From assembly GCF_035999195.1 (NCBI RefSeq), contig NZ_DASYGY010000009.1, positions 248,001 through 312,000 of the forward strand: 64,000 nt of DNA, read 5' to 3'. Shown one piece after another: positions 16,894 through 26,667 of this stretch. The translations under genes and the position numbers were made by a program. The first letter of the stretch is position 1, and each line of letters starts with the position of its first letter. The notes beneath the pieces were generated by a model, which saw nothing but the letters and a program-made list of their open reading frames with translations, had not been told where the DNA came from and searched no databases. The stretch is from Pseudoxanthomonas sp. GTDB taxonomy: Bacteria > Pseudomonadota > Gammaproteobacteria > Xanthomonadales > Xanthomonadaceae.

Positions 16894-18644
16894 TCGCTCC
16901 TCGAAGCGCGCTCGTCGCGCGCGAACGGTCCCAACAGGGCGCCGACGAAACCGCCGGCGCGATCGGTGCTCAGGACGGTGCCATCGACCTCACCCGCCAG
17001 CGTCTGCCAACCACGGCCGTCGCCGGTGTCGAAGGCGAACCCGTAGTCGCCTTCGTCGCCCTCGATCTTCAGCCGGAGTGCGTCGGTCGCCGCTACCTCG
17101 CGCGTGGCCAGCGTGCGCGTGGTGCCGCTGCCGTCGCGGCCCTCGAGGAAGACCGCGACACGGTCGCCATCGAGCCGGCGCACGCCGAGGAAGTACCAGT
17201 ACGCCTCGCTCTGGAACGCGGCCAGGCCCGCGGCCACGCCCGGCGCCGGTGTCGTCATCGCCGTGCTGGCCTCGAAGCGCAGGTGTTGCTGGCGACGGCC
17301 GAGGAACGCCGGGTTGCGCAGGGTCTCCAGCCCTTCGGTCAGCGGATGCACGGCCAGTGCACCCGGGCGTGCGGCCAGGTCGGCCCAGGCGGTCTTCGGC
17401 ACCCGCACGCGGAACCAGTCGGAGGCGATCGCCGGGCCATCGAACTCGTCGCGATGCACGAAGTTGCCGGTGGACGGCGCCTGCATGGCCTCGCCGCGCA
17501 TCCATGAGGGCGCCTTCACCACGTAGGGAATGGCCTGGTCGGCCGGCAGGATCTCGGGCCAGCCGTCGCGCCACTGCACGGGCAGCAGGTAGGTTTCGCG
17601 TCCCGTGTTGTAGTGGCGTTGCTGGTAATTGCGGCTGGCCAGGAACACCGCCCACCACGAACCGTCCGGTCCTTCCACCAGGTCGGCATGGCCGGCGTTG
17701 GTGATCGGCAGCGGCCGGTCCGCCGGCAGGTCGCGCTGGGTCAGGATGGGGTTGCCCGCGTACGGCACGTACGGGCCCCATACGTCGCGGCTGCGCAGGA
17801 CGACCTGCGAATGCTGCGGCCCCGTGCCGCCTTCGGCATCGGACAGGTAGTACCAGCCGTCGCGCTTGTAGATGTGCGGGCCTTCGATCCAGATGGGATT
17901 CTTTTCCGGCTCCACGCCGCCATCGATCAGCACTTTGCGCGGACCGACCGGCTGGAAACGCGCTAGGTCGATCTGCTGCATCCAGATGGCGCGGTGGCCG
18001 TCGTAGCGCGCGGGACCGGGCGGTTCGTCGTTGTTGAGCAGGTAGGCCTTGCCGTCGTCGTCGAAGAACAGCGACGGATCGATGCCGCCGATGGTCGGCA
18101 GCCAGTGCGGATCCGACCAGGGACCGGCGGGATCGCGCGCGGTGGCGATGAAGTTGCCGCCGCTGTCGGTGGCCGTGGTCACCACGTAGAACACGCCATC
18201 GTGGAATTCGATGGTCGGCGCGAAGATGCCGCGCGACACGCTCAGTCCGTCGAAATCCAGCTGCGTGGGCCGGTCGATGACGTTGCCGATCTGCTTCCAG
18301 TGCACCAGGTCCGTGCTCTCGAACACGGGAATGCCCGGGAAGTAGGTGAAGCTGGAGTTGACCAGGTAGAACTTGCCGTTGGCCGCGACAATGCTGGGGT
18401 CCGCGTGGAACCCCGCCAGCACCGGATTGCGGTAATGGCCGGCCGGCAGCGGCGCCTCGAACGCGACATCGCGACCGCGGTACTCGAACCAGTCGAAATA
18501 CACCGGTGGCGCGGCAGGCGACTGTGCCGACGCGTGCGCAGCCAGCGACAGCAGAGCGGCGACCAGCACGCCGCGCACGCCGGTCCGATCTGCCCGGACT
18601 TCGCGTCGATCGTCCGGGCGGACGCGCAGGGAGAACAATTTCAT
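16890..18644 (-). CDS. Secreted GH43 beta-xylosidase with C-terminal DUF1349/concanavalin-like domain
   Basis: A 584-residue GH43 enzyme. The start at 18644 gives a signal peptide (cleavage near ASAQ) and has GAGGTG 5 nt upstream; the much longer open frame upstream belongs to another gene's shadow. Propeller residues are in GFHADPSIVA (Asp), GGIDPSLFFDDDG (Asp) and WIEGPHIYKRD (Glu). From about residue 390 a beta-sandwich of the DUF1349/beta-xylosidase C2 type follows; in related enzymes it shapes the active-site pocket. It probably cleaves xylo-oligosaccharides or removes arabinose. Both ends are coupled to neighbours by ATGA overlaps. Confidence 0.88.
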   Translation of the reverse strand: MKLFSLRVRPDDRREVRADRTGVRGVLVAALLSLAAHASAQSPAAPPVYFDWFEYRGRDVAFEAPLPAGHYRNPVLAGFHADPSIVAANGKFYLVNSSFTYFPGIPVFESTDLVHWKQIGNVIDRPTQLDFDGLSVSRGIFAPTIEFHDGVFYVVTTATDSGGNFIATARDPAGPWSDPHWLPTIGGIDPSLFFDDDGKAYLLNNDEPPGPARYDGHRAIWMQQIDLARFQPVGPRKVLIDGGVEPEKNPIWIEGPHIYKRDGWYYLSDAEGGTGPQHSQVVLRSRDVWGPYVPYAGNPILTQRDLPADRPLPITNAGHADLVEGPDGSWWAVFLASRNYQQRHYNTGRETYLLPVQWRDGWPEILPADQAIPYVVKAPSWMRGEAMQAPSTGNFVHRDEFDGPAIASDWFRVRVPKTAWADLAARPGALAVHPLTEGLETLRNPAFLGRRQQHLRFEASTAMTTPAPGVAAGLAAFQSEAYWYFLGVRRLDGDRVAVFLEGRDGSGTTRTLATREVAATDALRLKIEGDEGDYGFAFDTGDGRGWQTLAGEVDGTVLSTDRAGGFVGALLGPFARDERASRSE

Positions 18645-20632
18645 CGGGGCACCTCGGCGGCAGGGAGGGAAAGTTCGAAGGGACCGGCCGGGAGCCCGGC
18701 GGTATCGCGCAGCGTGCAGACCGGACCATCGGCCCAGCAGTAGCGCACGTGGGTGGCGCTGCCCGCATGCGGACTGCGCAGGACCACGCGGTCGCCGTCG
18801 AGGACGGCATCGGCGTAGGCGCAGCGCTTCGCGCCGCCATCGCACAGCTCGAAGCCGATGGGTCCGTTCGCGCCGGTCGTCGCCAGCGTGCCGGTGATGC
18901 CGCCGAAAGCGATCCTGACGCCCTCCGGTGAACGCGACGCGACGCGTGCGGTCGGTCCCGACGGCGCCAACCCTCGCTCGCCATAGACGACATGACGTGC
19001 AGCGCGTGCCAGTCGGCGCCCGAGTTCCTGCTTGTTGGGCGGGTGGATGTCGTAGGCATCGCCGATGTCGATGGCCACCACCAGTCCCGAATGCGGATCT
19101 TCCGCGACCACCTGACGCTGTGCCTCGCGCAGCTGCGCCCAGCCGCTGTCGACCGGTGCAGTTGGCGGCATGCCATAGCCGGCCAGTTGCACGACCAGCA
19201 GCGGCATGCGGGAACCGAACTGCCGTCGCCAGTCGTTGCGCAGGGTGCGCAACAGCGCGGCGTAAGCGGCGGCTTCCCCGGTATTGGATTCGCCCTGGTA
19301 CCACAGCATGCCGCGCAGGCCGTAATCCCCCAGCGGCGCGATCATGCCGTTGTAGAGCGTCGACAGGCCAGTGGCGGCCTGCCACGGCGCACCCGGTGGC
19401 GCCTCGGCGGCTGGCGCGACGCGGTAGCGCCAGGGCGCATCCAGCACCGCGCGGGTACCGTCGTCGAAGCGCAACGCCTGCGCGTCCAGCGGGCCGGCAA
19501 GGCCGCCGTCGCGATAGGTGTCCAGCACGTTGACGACCACGGTATTGACCCCGGCCTTCAACACGCCGGCCGGCAGCGGATACCGTCTCGCCTCGCCCGC
19601 GCCATAGCGGCTGCCGACGGCCACGCCGTTCACCCAGGTCATGTCGGTCTCGTCGGCCGCGCCCAGTTCCAGCGTCGCGCCGGTCGCGGCCTGTGCCGCG
19701 GTCAGCGTCACCTGCGTGCGGTACCAGACCATGCCGTTGTAGTCGGCCAGCGCCGGCACGCCCCAGCGCTCCCACGCGCCAAGCGACGCGGGCGCATCGT
19801 GCCAGCCGGTGCCGGAGGCGTCGGCGCGCCATGGCCGGTCGCCGGGAACGGCGTCCTTGCGCGTGGTCCACCAGGTCTCCCAATGTCGGCCCCACTGCGC
19901 GATCCCTGCCGAAGGATCGTCTGCGTAAGTTTCCAGCACATCGAGGACCTCATCGCGGCCACCGCCGGCGCGCAGGGCGGCGGCACGGGTCCAGGCTTCG
20001 ATCCGCGAACCGCCCCACGCGGCCTGGATCAGGCCCATCGGTACGTCGACCGTCTGCTGCAACTCGCGCGCGAAATACAAGCAGGCGGCCGAGAAGTCCC
20101 TTGCCGTCTCGGGCGATGCCAGCTTCCATGCGGTCGCGGCAGCAAACGAAGCGCTGGGGGTCACAGCGGCCGCCTGCGGCACAGTGAACAACCGGATACG
20201 CGGATGCGTTGCCGAGGCGATCTCGCTGCTTGCGTCGAGCGCGCGCCAGACCGGAAGTTCCATGTTCGATTGGCCGGAGCACAGCCACACATCGCCCATC
20301 TGGACGTCGCGAACGACCTGCGTCGCCCGCCCTGCCCTGACGGTCAGGGTGTGGGGACCGCCTGCGGCGAGAGGTCGAAGCGACACGCGCCACCGGCCGT
20401 CCGCCGCCGCGCGCGTCGTGACCGTCTGGCGCGCCAACGTCACCGTGACCGTTTCGCCTGCGCCGGCCGCGCCCCATACCGGGATCGGCCTGTCCCGTTG
20501 CAGCACCGCGTGATCCTGGAACATCGCGTGCAGCAGTGGCGCTGGCGCGGCGTCCTGTGCATGCGTGGCCGCGCTGCAGCACAGCAGCATCAGCGCCACG
20601 GCCTTGCCTGCCAGCGCGCCCGCGCGGTTCAT
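18641..20632 (-). CDS. Secreted sialate-O-acetylesterase-family (SASA) acetyl esterase, probable acetylxylan esterase
   Basis: A 663-residue SGNH-type esterase with a signal peptide (cleavage near THAQ). Catalytic features are CSGQSNMELP with the Ser nucleophile, WGGSRIEAW, LWYQGESN and the late DIHPPNK with Asp and His. A galactose-binding-like beta-sandwich is inserted in the middle (about residues 240-400). In xylan loci such enzymes deacetylate xylan side groups. The ATG overlaps the aguA stop and its own stop overlaps the GH43 start, both as ATGA, so the first four genes of the operon form one tightly coupled translation unit. Confidence 0.87.
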   Translation of the reverse strand: MNRAGALAGKAVALMLLCCSAATHAQDAAPAPLLHAMFQDHAVLQRDRPIPVWGAAGAGETVTVTLARQTVTTRAAADGRWRVSLRPLAAGGPHTLTVRAGRATQVVRDVQMGDVWLCSGQSNMELPVWRALDASSEIASATHPRIRLFTVPQAAAVTPSASFAAATAWKLASPETARDFSAACLYFARELQQTVDVPMGLIQAAWGGSRIEAWTRAAALRAGGGRDEVLDVLETYADDPSAGIAQWGRHWETWWTTRKDAVPGDRPWRADASGTGWHDAPASLGAWERWGVPALADYNGMVWYRTQVTLTAAQAATGATLELGAADETDMTWVNGVAVGSRYGAGEARRYPLPAGVLKAGVNTVVVNVLDTYRDGGLAGPLDAQALRFDDGTRAVLDAPWRYRVAPAAEAPPGAPWQAATGLSTLYNGMIAPLGDYGLRGMLWYQGESNTGEAAAYAALLRTLRNDWRRQFGSRMPLLVVQLAGYGMPPTAPVDSGWAQLREAQRQVVAEDPHSGLVVAIDIGDAYDIHPPNKQELGRRLARAARHVVYGERGLAPSGPTARVASRSPEGVRIAFGGITGTLATTGANGPIGFELCDGGAKRCAYADAVLDGDRVVLRSPHAGSATHVRYCWADGPVCTLRDTAGLPAGPFELSLPAAEVPR

Positions 20633-22815
20633 CGACCGTCCCCCAGTGCGAACGGAAACTGCAGCGACCGGTAGTACGCGAGCGGATGCGGCGGCGGCGC
20701 TTCGCCCGCCGGCAGCGGGCGCCCGTTGATCGACTGGAAATACGCCACGCTGGCGTCGCGCCACCATTGCGCCTCGTTGCGCTGGATGCGCAGGAAGGCG
20801 GCGACATGCGCGTGACGTGGCGCATCCACCCTGTCGCGCATGCCGTCCCACGTGGCCTGCATCGCCTCCACCTGACGCACACCGCGCGAGTAGCGGTGCA
20901 CCAGTTCGTCCCAGAGTGGACGTCCGGAGGCCATGCGATGGTCCCATGGCACATGGTGGAACCACAGCAGCAGCGATTCCGGCACGCGTGCGACATCGTC
21001 CAACGTGCCAGCCACGGCAGGTGCGTACTGCGACACGGCATCGCTGCCGCGCCTGCTGCGGTCGAACCCGATGCCGTCGCGGTCGGCGCGGTGGTAGTAC
21101 ACCGAGGTCCAGTCTGCGCGCGGACCCCCGTCCACCCAGGGGCCCGGGCCGTAATGGTGCCCGCGCGCCATCACGTGGTGCAGGCCCAGCGGCGTCATGT
21201 AATCCACGGCCGCTTCGCGCGAGGCCATCATCATGTCGACGACCGGCTGCACCACGCCGGCGTCGCGCGAGAAGGTCATCGCCACCCAGTCGGCGGCAAT
21301 GGCGCGCGTGGACTGCCGCGGGTTCCACGCCAGCCGGCCGAACACGTACCAGTTGGCCTGATCGAAATGCGATCCGCTCCACGTGCGGTCGTCGCCGATG
21401 TTGGCCACGCCGGCGATGCCGGTCAGCGAATGGCCGTCCAGCGAACCGTCGATCACCCGCGCCACGGTGGAGCCCGGCCCGCGCGCATGCGTGTCGGCGC
21501 CCAGCACGTCTTCGTACAACGGTCCGAGATAGACCAGATGGGTCGCGAAGCCGAGGTATTCCTTGGTGATCTGGAATTCCATCATCAACGGCGTCTTCGG
21601 CATGGCACCGAACAGCGGATGGAACGGCTCGCGCGGCTGGAAATCGATCGGACCGTTCTTCACCTGCAGCAGCACGTTGCGGCGGAACGCGCCGTCGAGG
21701 CCGACGAACTCGTTGTACGCCTGCTTGGCGCGATCCTCGGGCACGTCGTGCGCGTAGACGAAGGCGCGCCACATCACCACGCCCCCATGCGGCGCCAGCG
21801 CGTCGGCCAGCAGGTTGGCGCCGTCGGCATGCGAGCGGCCGTAGTCCTGCGGACCTGGCTGGCCTTCCGAATTGGCCTTGACCAGGAAGCCGCCGAAATC
21901 CGGGATCACGGCGTAGATCTCGTCCGCCTTCTTCCGCCACCAGCGCTGCACGTCGGGATCGAGCGGATCGGCCGTCGCCAGCCCGCCGATCTCGATGGGC
22001 GCGCTGAAGCGTGCGCTCAGGTACACGCGGATGCCGTACGGGCGGAACACGTCCGCCAGCGCCGCCGCCTTGCGCAGGTACTCCGGCGACAGGCTCAGGG
22101 CATTCGCGTTGACGTTGTTGAGGACGGTGCCATTGATGCCGAGCGAGGCATTGGCGCGCGCATAGTCGGTGTACCGCGGATCGCGCCAGTCCGGCAGCGT
22201 GTGCCAGTCCCACAGCGAACCACCGGCATAGCCGCGCTCGACGTAGCCGTCGAGGTTGTCCCAGTGGTTGAGCACGCGCAGCCGCATCGCCGGCGACTCG
22301 CGGATGTCCAGGCCCTCCAGCGCCGTCCCCGTCTGCAGCAGGCGAAGCAGATGGAAGACGCCATACAGCACGCCGATGTCCTGACGCGCCGCCACCAGCA
22401 GCACGTCGCGACCGTCGAGCTTCGCCCGGCGGAGCAGATAGCCCTCGTCGCCGATCGCATCCAGCTCACGCCGGAACGGCGCGACCCAGCGCGACGACTG
22501 CGGCGTGCCCAGCACCAGCAACGACTGCCCTGCGCCGTCAGTACGCTGACGCGGCGCACTGCCCAGCAGGCCGGACAGGCCGCGCATCAGTTCGTCGCGC
22601 GCGACACGCTGGGTCACCGTCGCGTCCGGCGCAACCACGTCGCCCAAACGCATGCGGTATGCGTCCGTCAGGGTGGAGCCGACCGGCGTGTACCGCAGCC
22701 ACAGGTCGTAGCCATCCTCCGCACGCACGCTGCCCATGCAGCCGAGCAGCACGAGCACCGCCGCCAGCAGCCAGCGCCGCCGTCCGTCGCCGCGCCGGAG
22801 GGTTAGCGGTAACAT
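20629..22815 (-). CDS. aguA: Alpha-glucuronidase, GH67
   Basis: A 728-residue GH67 enzyme that removes (4-O-methyl-)glucuronic acid from the end xylose of glucuronoxylan oligosaccharides. Characteristic stretches are EDGYDLWLRY at the mature N-terminus, NHWDNLDGYVERGYAG, DFGGFLVKANSEGQPGP, EFQITKEYLG and LLWFHHVPWDHR. Two starts compete. Met at 22815 gives a normal signal peptide (cleavage near VRA) and a weak GGA site; Met at 22857 has AGGGGG before it but would add 14 residues ahead of the signal. I prefer 22815. It is the first gene of a nine-gene operon. A LacI-type operator covers the first codons, and the LacI gene is divergent. Confidence 0.9.
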   Translation of the reverse strand: MLPLTLRRGDGRRRWLLAAVLVLLGCMGSVRAEDGYDLWLRYTPVGSTLTDAYRMRLGDVVAPDATVTQRVARDELMRGLSGLLGSAPRQRTDGAGQSLLVLGTPQSSRWVAPFRRELDAIGDEGYLLRRAKLDGRDVLLVAARQDIGVLYGVFHLLRLLQTGTALEGLDIRESPAMRLRVLNHWDNLDGYVERGYAGGSLWDWHTLPDWRDPRYTDYARANASLGINGTVLNNVNANALSLSPEYLRKAAALADVFRPYGIRVYLSARFSAPIEIGGLATADPLDPDVQRWWRKKADEIYAVIPDFGGFLVKANSEGQPGPQDYGRSHADGANLLADALAPHGGVVMWRAFVYAHDVPEDRAKQAYNEFVGLDGAFRRNVLLQVKNGPIDFQPREPFHPLFGAMPKTPLMMEFQITKEYLGFATHLVYLGPLYEDVLGADTHARGPGSTVARVIDGSLDGHSLTGIAGVANIGDDRTWSGSHFDQANWYVFGRLAWNPRQSTRAIAADWVAMTFSRDAGVVQPVVDMMMASREAAVDYMTPLGLHHVMARGHHYGPGPWVDGGPRADWTSVYYHRADRDGIGFDRSRRGSDAVSQYAPAVAGTLDDVARVPESLLLWFHHVPWDHRMASGRPLWDELVHRYSRGVRQVEAMQATWDGMRDRVDAPRHAHVAAFLRIQRNEAQWWRDASVAYFQSINGRPLPAGEAPPPHPLAYYRSLQFPFALGDGR
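22801..22814 (-). promoter_or_regulatory. LacI-type xyl-box operator at aguA
   Basis: The plus strand reads GGTTAGCGGTAACA, close to the Xanthomonas xyl-box TGGTAGCGCTAACA (11 of 14) and to the two other boxes in this window at 31018 and 38798. It overlaps the preferred aguA start codon, so repression there could act as a roadblock rather than by blocking the promoter. Confidence 0.6.
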
Positions 22816-22928
22816 TCGGATGTCCAGGGGACAGGCGGGCGCGAACTGTTCCATCATCCCCCCTGGTACCCGCTCCGTGCCGGCCCACCGCCGCGCGGCG
22901 CCGCCATCGTGGAAGAAGGGAACGCGTA

Positions 22929-23990
22929 TTGGACAAGCCGAAGAAGTCGATCCGCCGCAAGAGCAGCGGCGTGACGATCGATGAGGTGGCCGCCCGGGCG
23001 GGCGTGTCGCCGATGACCGTGTCGCGGGTCATCAACAACCAGGGCAAGGTCCGCGACGCCACCCGCGAGCAGGTCATGCGGGCCGTCCGGGAACTCGGCT
23101 ACACACCCAACCTGGCCGCCAGTTCGCTGGCCGCCGCGCAGCACACGCGCGTTGCGCTGATCTACACCAATCCCAGCGGCGCCTATCTCCGTGAACTGCT
23201 GGTGGGGCTGCTGCGCGTCGCCTCGCGCACCGCCGTGCAACTGGTGATCGACTACTGGGACGACCTGGACGCCGAGGCCGAACGCAAGGCCGCCCGTGCG
23301 CTGGCCGGGCGCGTCGACGGCGTGATCCTGCCGCCGCCACTGTGCGAATCGCGTGCGGCGGTGAGCGAACTGGTCAAGGCCGGCATCCCGGTGGTCGCCA
23401 TCGCGTCCGGACGCTTCAGCGACGACATCTCGTGCGTGCGCATCGACGACTTCCGTGCCGGCCGCGAAATGGCCGAACACCTCATCCAGCAGGGCCACAG
23501 CCGCATCGGCTTCATCCGCGGACGCAGCGACCTGAGCGCCAGTTCGCGGCGCTACGACGGCTTCGTCACCGCGCTGCACGAGGCGGGACTCGAGGTGGAC
23601 CCCGCCCTCGTCCAGCAGGGCGACTACACCTACCGCTCGGGATTGAAGGCCGCGGAGAAACTGCTGGCCCACCGCAAGCCGCCGACCGCCATATTCGCCA
23701 GCAACGACGACATGGGCGCGGCGGCGATCTCGGTGGCGCATCGCCGCGGCCTGGACGTGCCGCGCGACCTGTCGGTGGTGGGGTTCGACGACACCTCGGC
23801 CGCGACCACCGTCTGGCCGGAACTGACCACCATCCACCAGCCCATCGCATCGATGGCCAATGCGGCCATCGATATCCTGCTGCGCGGCATCAAGCGCAGG
23901 AGCGACAGTACGCGCGTGCTGATGGACCACGTGGTGCCGCACCGGCTGGTCGTCCGCGACTCGGTGGCGGTGCCACCCAAACGGCGATAG
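22929..23990 (+). CDS. LacI-family transcriptional regulator of the xylan operon (paralogue 1)
   Basis: A 353-residue repressor. The HTH (VTIDEVAARAGVSPMTVSRV) and hinge helix (YTPNLAASSLA) open the protein, followed by a periplasmic-binding-protein-like sensor domain (ISCVRIDD, FASNDDMGAAA, VVGFDDTSAA). The preferred start is TTG at 22929-22931 with AGGGA 8 nt upstream. The longer open frame begins in aguA and is not credible. It is divergent from aguA and closely similar over its whole length to the regulator at 39003. By neighbourhood it should bind the palindromic boxes and release them when xylose or a xylo-oligosaccharide is bound; the effector is inferred. Confidence 0.88.
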   Translation: MDKPKKSIRRKSSGVTIDEVAARAGVSPMTVSRVINNQGKVRDATREQVMRAVRELGYTPNLAASSLAAAQHTRVALIYTNPSGAYLRELLVGLLRVASRTAVQLVIDYWDDLDAEAERKAARALAGRVDGVILPPPLCESRAAVSELVKAGIPVVAIASGRFSDDISCVRIDDFRAGREMAEHLIQQGHSRIGFIRGRSDLSASSRRYDGFVTALHEAGLEVDPALVQQGDYTYRSGLKAAEKLLAHRKPPTAIFASNDDMGAAAISVAHRRGLDVPRDLSVVGFDDTSAATTVWPELTTIHQPIASMANAAIDILLRGIKRRSDSTRVLMDHVVPHRLVVRDSVAVPPKRR

Positions 23991-24052
23991 CGCGCGGCGG
24001 GAGATCACGCCGCCTCCGCACCCGGTTCGCGCGCGGACCGCACCGACGCCGG

Positions 24053-24077
24053 GATGACGCCGTCCTGCGGCGTCATC
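24053..24077. terminator. Perfect stem-loop between convergent LacI and GH3 genes
   Basis: GATGACGCCG (24053-24062), loop TCCTG, CGGCGTCATC (24068-24077). It lies in the 106-bp gap between two converging genes, the usual place for a bidirectional terminator. No T-run follows on either strand. Confidence 0.55.
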
Positions 24078-24096
24078 GACCGCGGAAGCACGGGGC

Positions 24097-26667
24097 TCAC
24101 GCGCCGGGGCATGCGACGGTAGCCTCGGCTTCGTTCAACGCGCCCAACGCCACGCGCGACACGGACACCGTCATCGTCCCCGCCGTGCCGATGGCCCAGG
24201 GGCGATCCAGCTTGCCGACATCGGCTCCCGCCTTGGCCAGACACTTCAGCGGAACGCCGACGCGCGTCCACTGGCCGACCGGCAGCGTGGCCAGCGTCGG
24301 CGCCAGCGCCACGCGCGCGGTGCAGCCGGTGCCGCAGCCGACCGACAGCCATGCATCCCCGCTCGGCGCAGCATCGACGCGCAGCGTGGTCAGCAGCATC
24401 ACATCGCCATTGCTCTCGCGCTGCAGGTCGAGCGCGGTGTGCGACGGCAGCGCGACGGTCGCCTCGCCCTTGCCGGACCACGTGAAGCGGCGCGCATCTT
24501 CCTGCGCCGTGTGATCCACACCGGCGACCTTCAGGAGGTCGCCCGCCAATGCCTCCGGTACCTTGGTGACCGTCACGCCCTGCCCGTCCGCCGTCTCCAG
24601 ACGCATCGCGATGCCGGCGCCGGTGTCGCCGCGGGCGAAGAACACGCCGGGCGCGCCTTCGTCGCCGGTCACGCCCGAGTCCTCCTGCAGCGCGGCCAGA
24701 TCGCCCTTGTCGGCGTAGGTCAGGCCGTAGCCGAACGCGAACAACGGGTCGTAGCCGTCCTGTCCGACGTTGTTGGCGTACTGGACGGCGGTGCGCGGCC
24801 AGCTGAAGCTGAGCTTGCCCTTGAAGTCGTGCTGCACGGTGCCGTCGGCCTTGCGCAACAGCACGTCGGCGATGCCCCCGCCTTCCGAACCCGGCAGCCA
24901 GGCCGCCACGAACGCATCGGCCGCATTGATCTCGCGGTTCATCCACAGCGGACGCCCACTCAGGAACACCGCCACCACCGGAATGCCCTCGGCCTTCAGG
25001 CGCTTGATCAGCGCCAGGTCGGTGTCGTCGCCCGGCTTGTACAGCAGCGTGGTCAGGTCGCCCTGGAATTCGGCGTACGGGTTCTCGCCGAACACCACCA
25101 CCGCCACGTCGGGCTTCTGCGTGTACTTGCCGTCGATGGCGAGGATCGCGTCGCCACCGGCCGCCCTGGCCTGCTGCGCGATGCCTTCATAGATCGAGTC
25201 GGCGTTCGGGAAATCCTTGCGCGTGGTGCCGGTGCCCTGCCAGTTGAGCGTCCAGCCACCGGCCTGCTTGCCGACATCGTTCGCGCCATCGCCGGCGACG
25301 AGGATGCGCTGCTTCGGCGCCAGCGGCAGCACGCCACCTCGATTCTTGAGCAGCACCAGCGATTCGCGTACCGCCTGCCGGGCGACCGCGCGATGCTCGG
25401 GCGCGCCGAGCAGCGCGAACTGGCCACCGACCGCTCGCGACGACGGCTTGCCCGCCTCGAACAGCCCCAGGCGGAACTTCACGCGCAGGATGCGGCGGAC
25501 CGCATCGTCCAGCCGTTCCTGGCTGATGGTGCCGGCCTTCACTGCCGCCAGCGTGCTTTCGTAGAAGCCCTTCCAGCTGTCCGACGCCATCGCCATGTCG
25601 AGACCGGCGTTGATCGTGGCCGGGCAATCGGTGTTCGTGCAGCCCTTCACCTGGCCGTGGCCGTTCCAGTCGCCGACGACGAAGCCGCCGAAGTTCATGC
25701 GGCCCTTCAGTGCATCGGTCAGGTACGGCTTGTGGCCGTGCATCTTTTCGCCGTTGACGCTGTTGAACGAGGCCATCGCCGTCTGCGCGCCGGCGGCAAT
25801 CGCCGGCGGATAGCCGGCGGCGTGGATGCGCACCAGCTCGGCTTCGCTGATCCTGGTGTCGCCCTGGTCCTTGCCGTTGGTGGTGCCGCCATCGCCCAGG
25901 AAGTGCTTGACCGACGCGATCACGTGGCGCCCGTCCAGGAAGGCCGGTGTGCCGACCTTGCCCTGCAGGCCTTCGACCACCGCCGCGGAATAGCTCGCCA
26001 CCACCTCGGGCGATTCCGAATAGCCCTCGTAGGTGCGGCCCCAGCGGTCATCCTGTGGCACGGCGACGGTCGGCGCGAACGTCCACTCCATGCCGGTGGC
26101 GCGTGTTTCCAGCGCGGTGATCTCGCCGATCCGGCGCAGCAGTTCGGGATTGCGCGCCGCACCCAGTCCGATGTTGTGCGGGAACAGCGTGGCGCCGACG
26201 ATGTTGCTCTGCCCGTGCACCGCGTCGATGCCGAAGATGATCGGGATGGCCTTGCCGCCCTGTGAGGTGTCCATCGACGCCTCGTAGAACGCGTCGGCCA
26301 GCGCCAGCCATTCCGCCGGCGAGGCGTCGTAGCGGCCGCCGGGATCGGAATTGCCGCCGGCGAGGATCGAGCCCAGGCGGTACTTCCTGATGTCGTCCGG
26401 CGTGATGCTGGCGATGTCGCCCTGCACCAGCTGGCCGACCTTCTCCTCCACCGTCATGGTGGCCATCAGGTCGGCGATGCGCTTCTCGAGCGCGGCGTCC
26501 TCGGCCAACGGCCAGGCGACCTGCGGCCACGGCGTGGCGTCGGTGGCCACGGCTGCCGCTGCGGCGGACGTGTCCTGGCCCTTGCAGGCACCCAGGGCCA
26601 GCACCAGCGCGGCCACCACCAGGCCGCCGCGGGCGCGCGGGATGTTTCCAGCGTTCATCGTCTTCAT
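24097..26667 (-). CDS. GH3 exo-beta-glucosidase/xylosidase lipoprotein
   Basis: An 856-residue family 3 enzyme of the ExoP/CelD type. It has a lipoprotein signal (LALGACKG), so it is likely anchored to a membrane facing the periplasm. The catalytic domain shows GIDAVHGQSN, KHFLGDGGT, the nucleophile Asp in GFVVGDWNGH and NAGLDMAM. The C-terminal sandwich domain has GENPYAEFQGD and WLPGSEGGG, and an extra beta-rich tail of about 190 residues follows. Relatives act on beta-glucans or xylo-oligosaccharides; its operon with xylAB suggests the latter. The ATG overlaps the transporter stop (ATGA). It is the last gene of the xylB operon. Confidence 0.88.
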   Translation of the reverse strand: MKTMNAGNIPRARGGLVVAALVLALGACKGQDTSAAAAAVATDATPWPQVAWPLAEDAALEKRIADLMATMTVEEKVGQLVQGDIASITPDDIRKYRLGSILAGGNSDPGGRYDASPAEWLALADAFYEASMDTSQGGKAIPIIFGIDAVHGQSNIVGATLFPHNIGLGAARNPELLRRIGEITALETRATGMEWTFAPTVAVPQDDRWGRTYEGYSESPEVVASYSAAVVEGLQGKVGTPAFLDGRHVIASVKHFLGDGGTTNGKDQGDTRISEAELVRIHAAGYPPAIAAGAQTAMASFNSVNGEKMHGHKPYLTDALKGRMNFGGFVVGDWNGHGQVKGCTNTDCPATINAGLDMAMASDSWKGFYESTLAAVKAGTISQERLDDAVRRILRVKFRLGLFEAGKPSSRAVGGQFALLGAPEHRAVARQAVRESLVLLKNRGGVLPLAPKQRILVAGDGANDVGKQAGGWTLNWQGTGTTRKDFPNADSIYEGIAQQARAAGGDAILAIDGKYTQKPDVAVVVFGENPYAEFQGDLTTLLYKPGDDTDLALIKRLKAEGIPVVAVFLSGRPLWMNREINAADAFVAAWLPGSEGGGIADVLLRKADGTVQHDFKGKLSFSWPRTAVQYANNVGQDGYDPLFAFGYGLTYADKGDLAALQEDSGVTGDEGAPGVFFARGDTGAGIAMRLETADGQGVTVTKVPEALAGDLLKVAGVDHTAQEDARRFTWSGKGEATVALPSHTALDLQRESNGDVMLLTTLRVDAAPSGDAWLSVGCGTGCTARVALAPTLATLPVGQWTRVGVPLKCLAKAGADVGKLDRPWAIGTAGTMTVSVSRVALGALNEAEATVACPGA

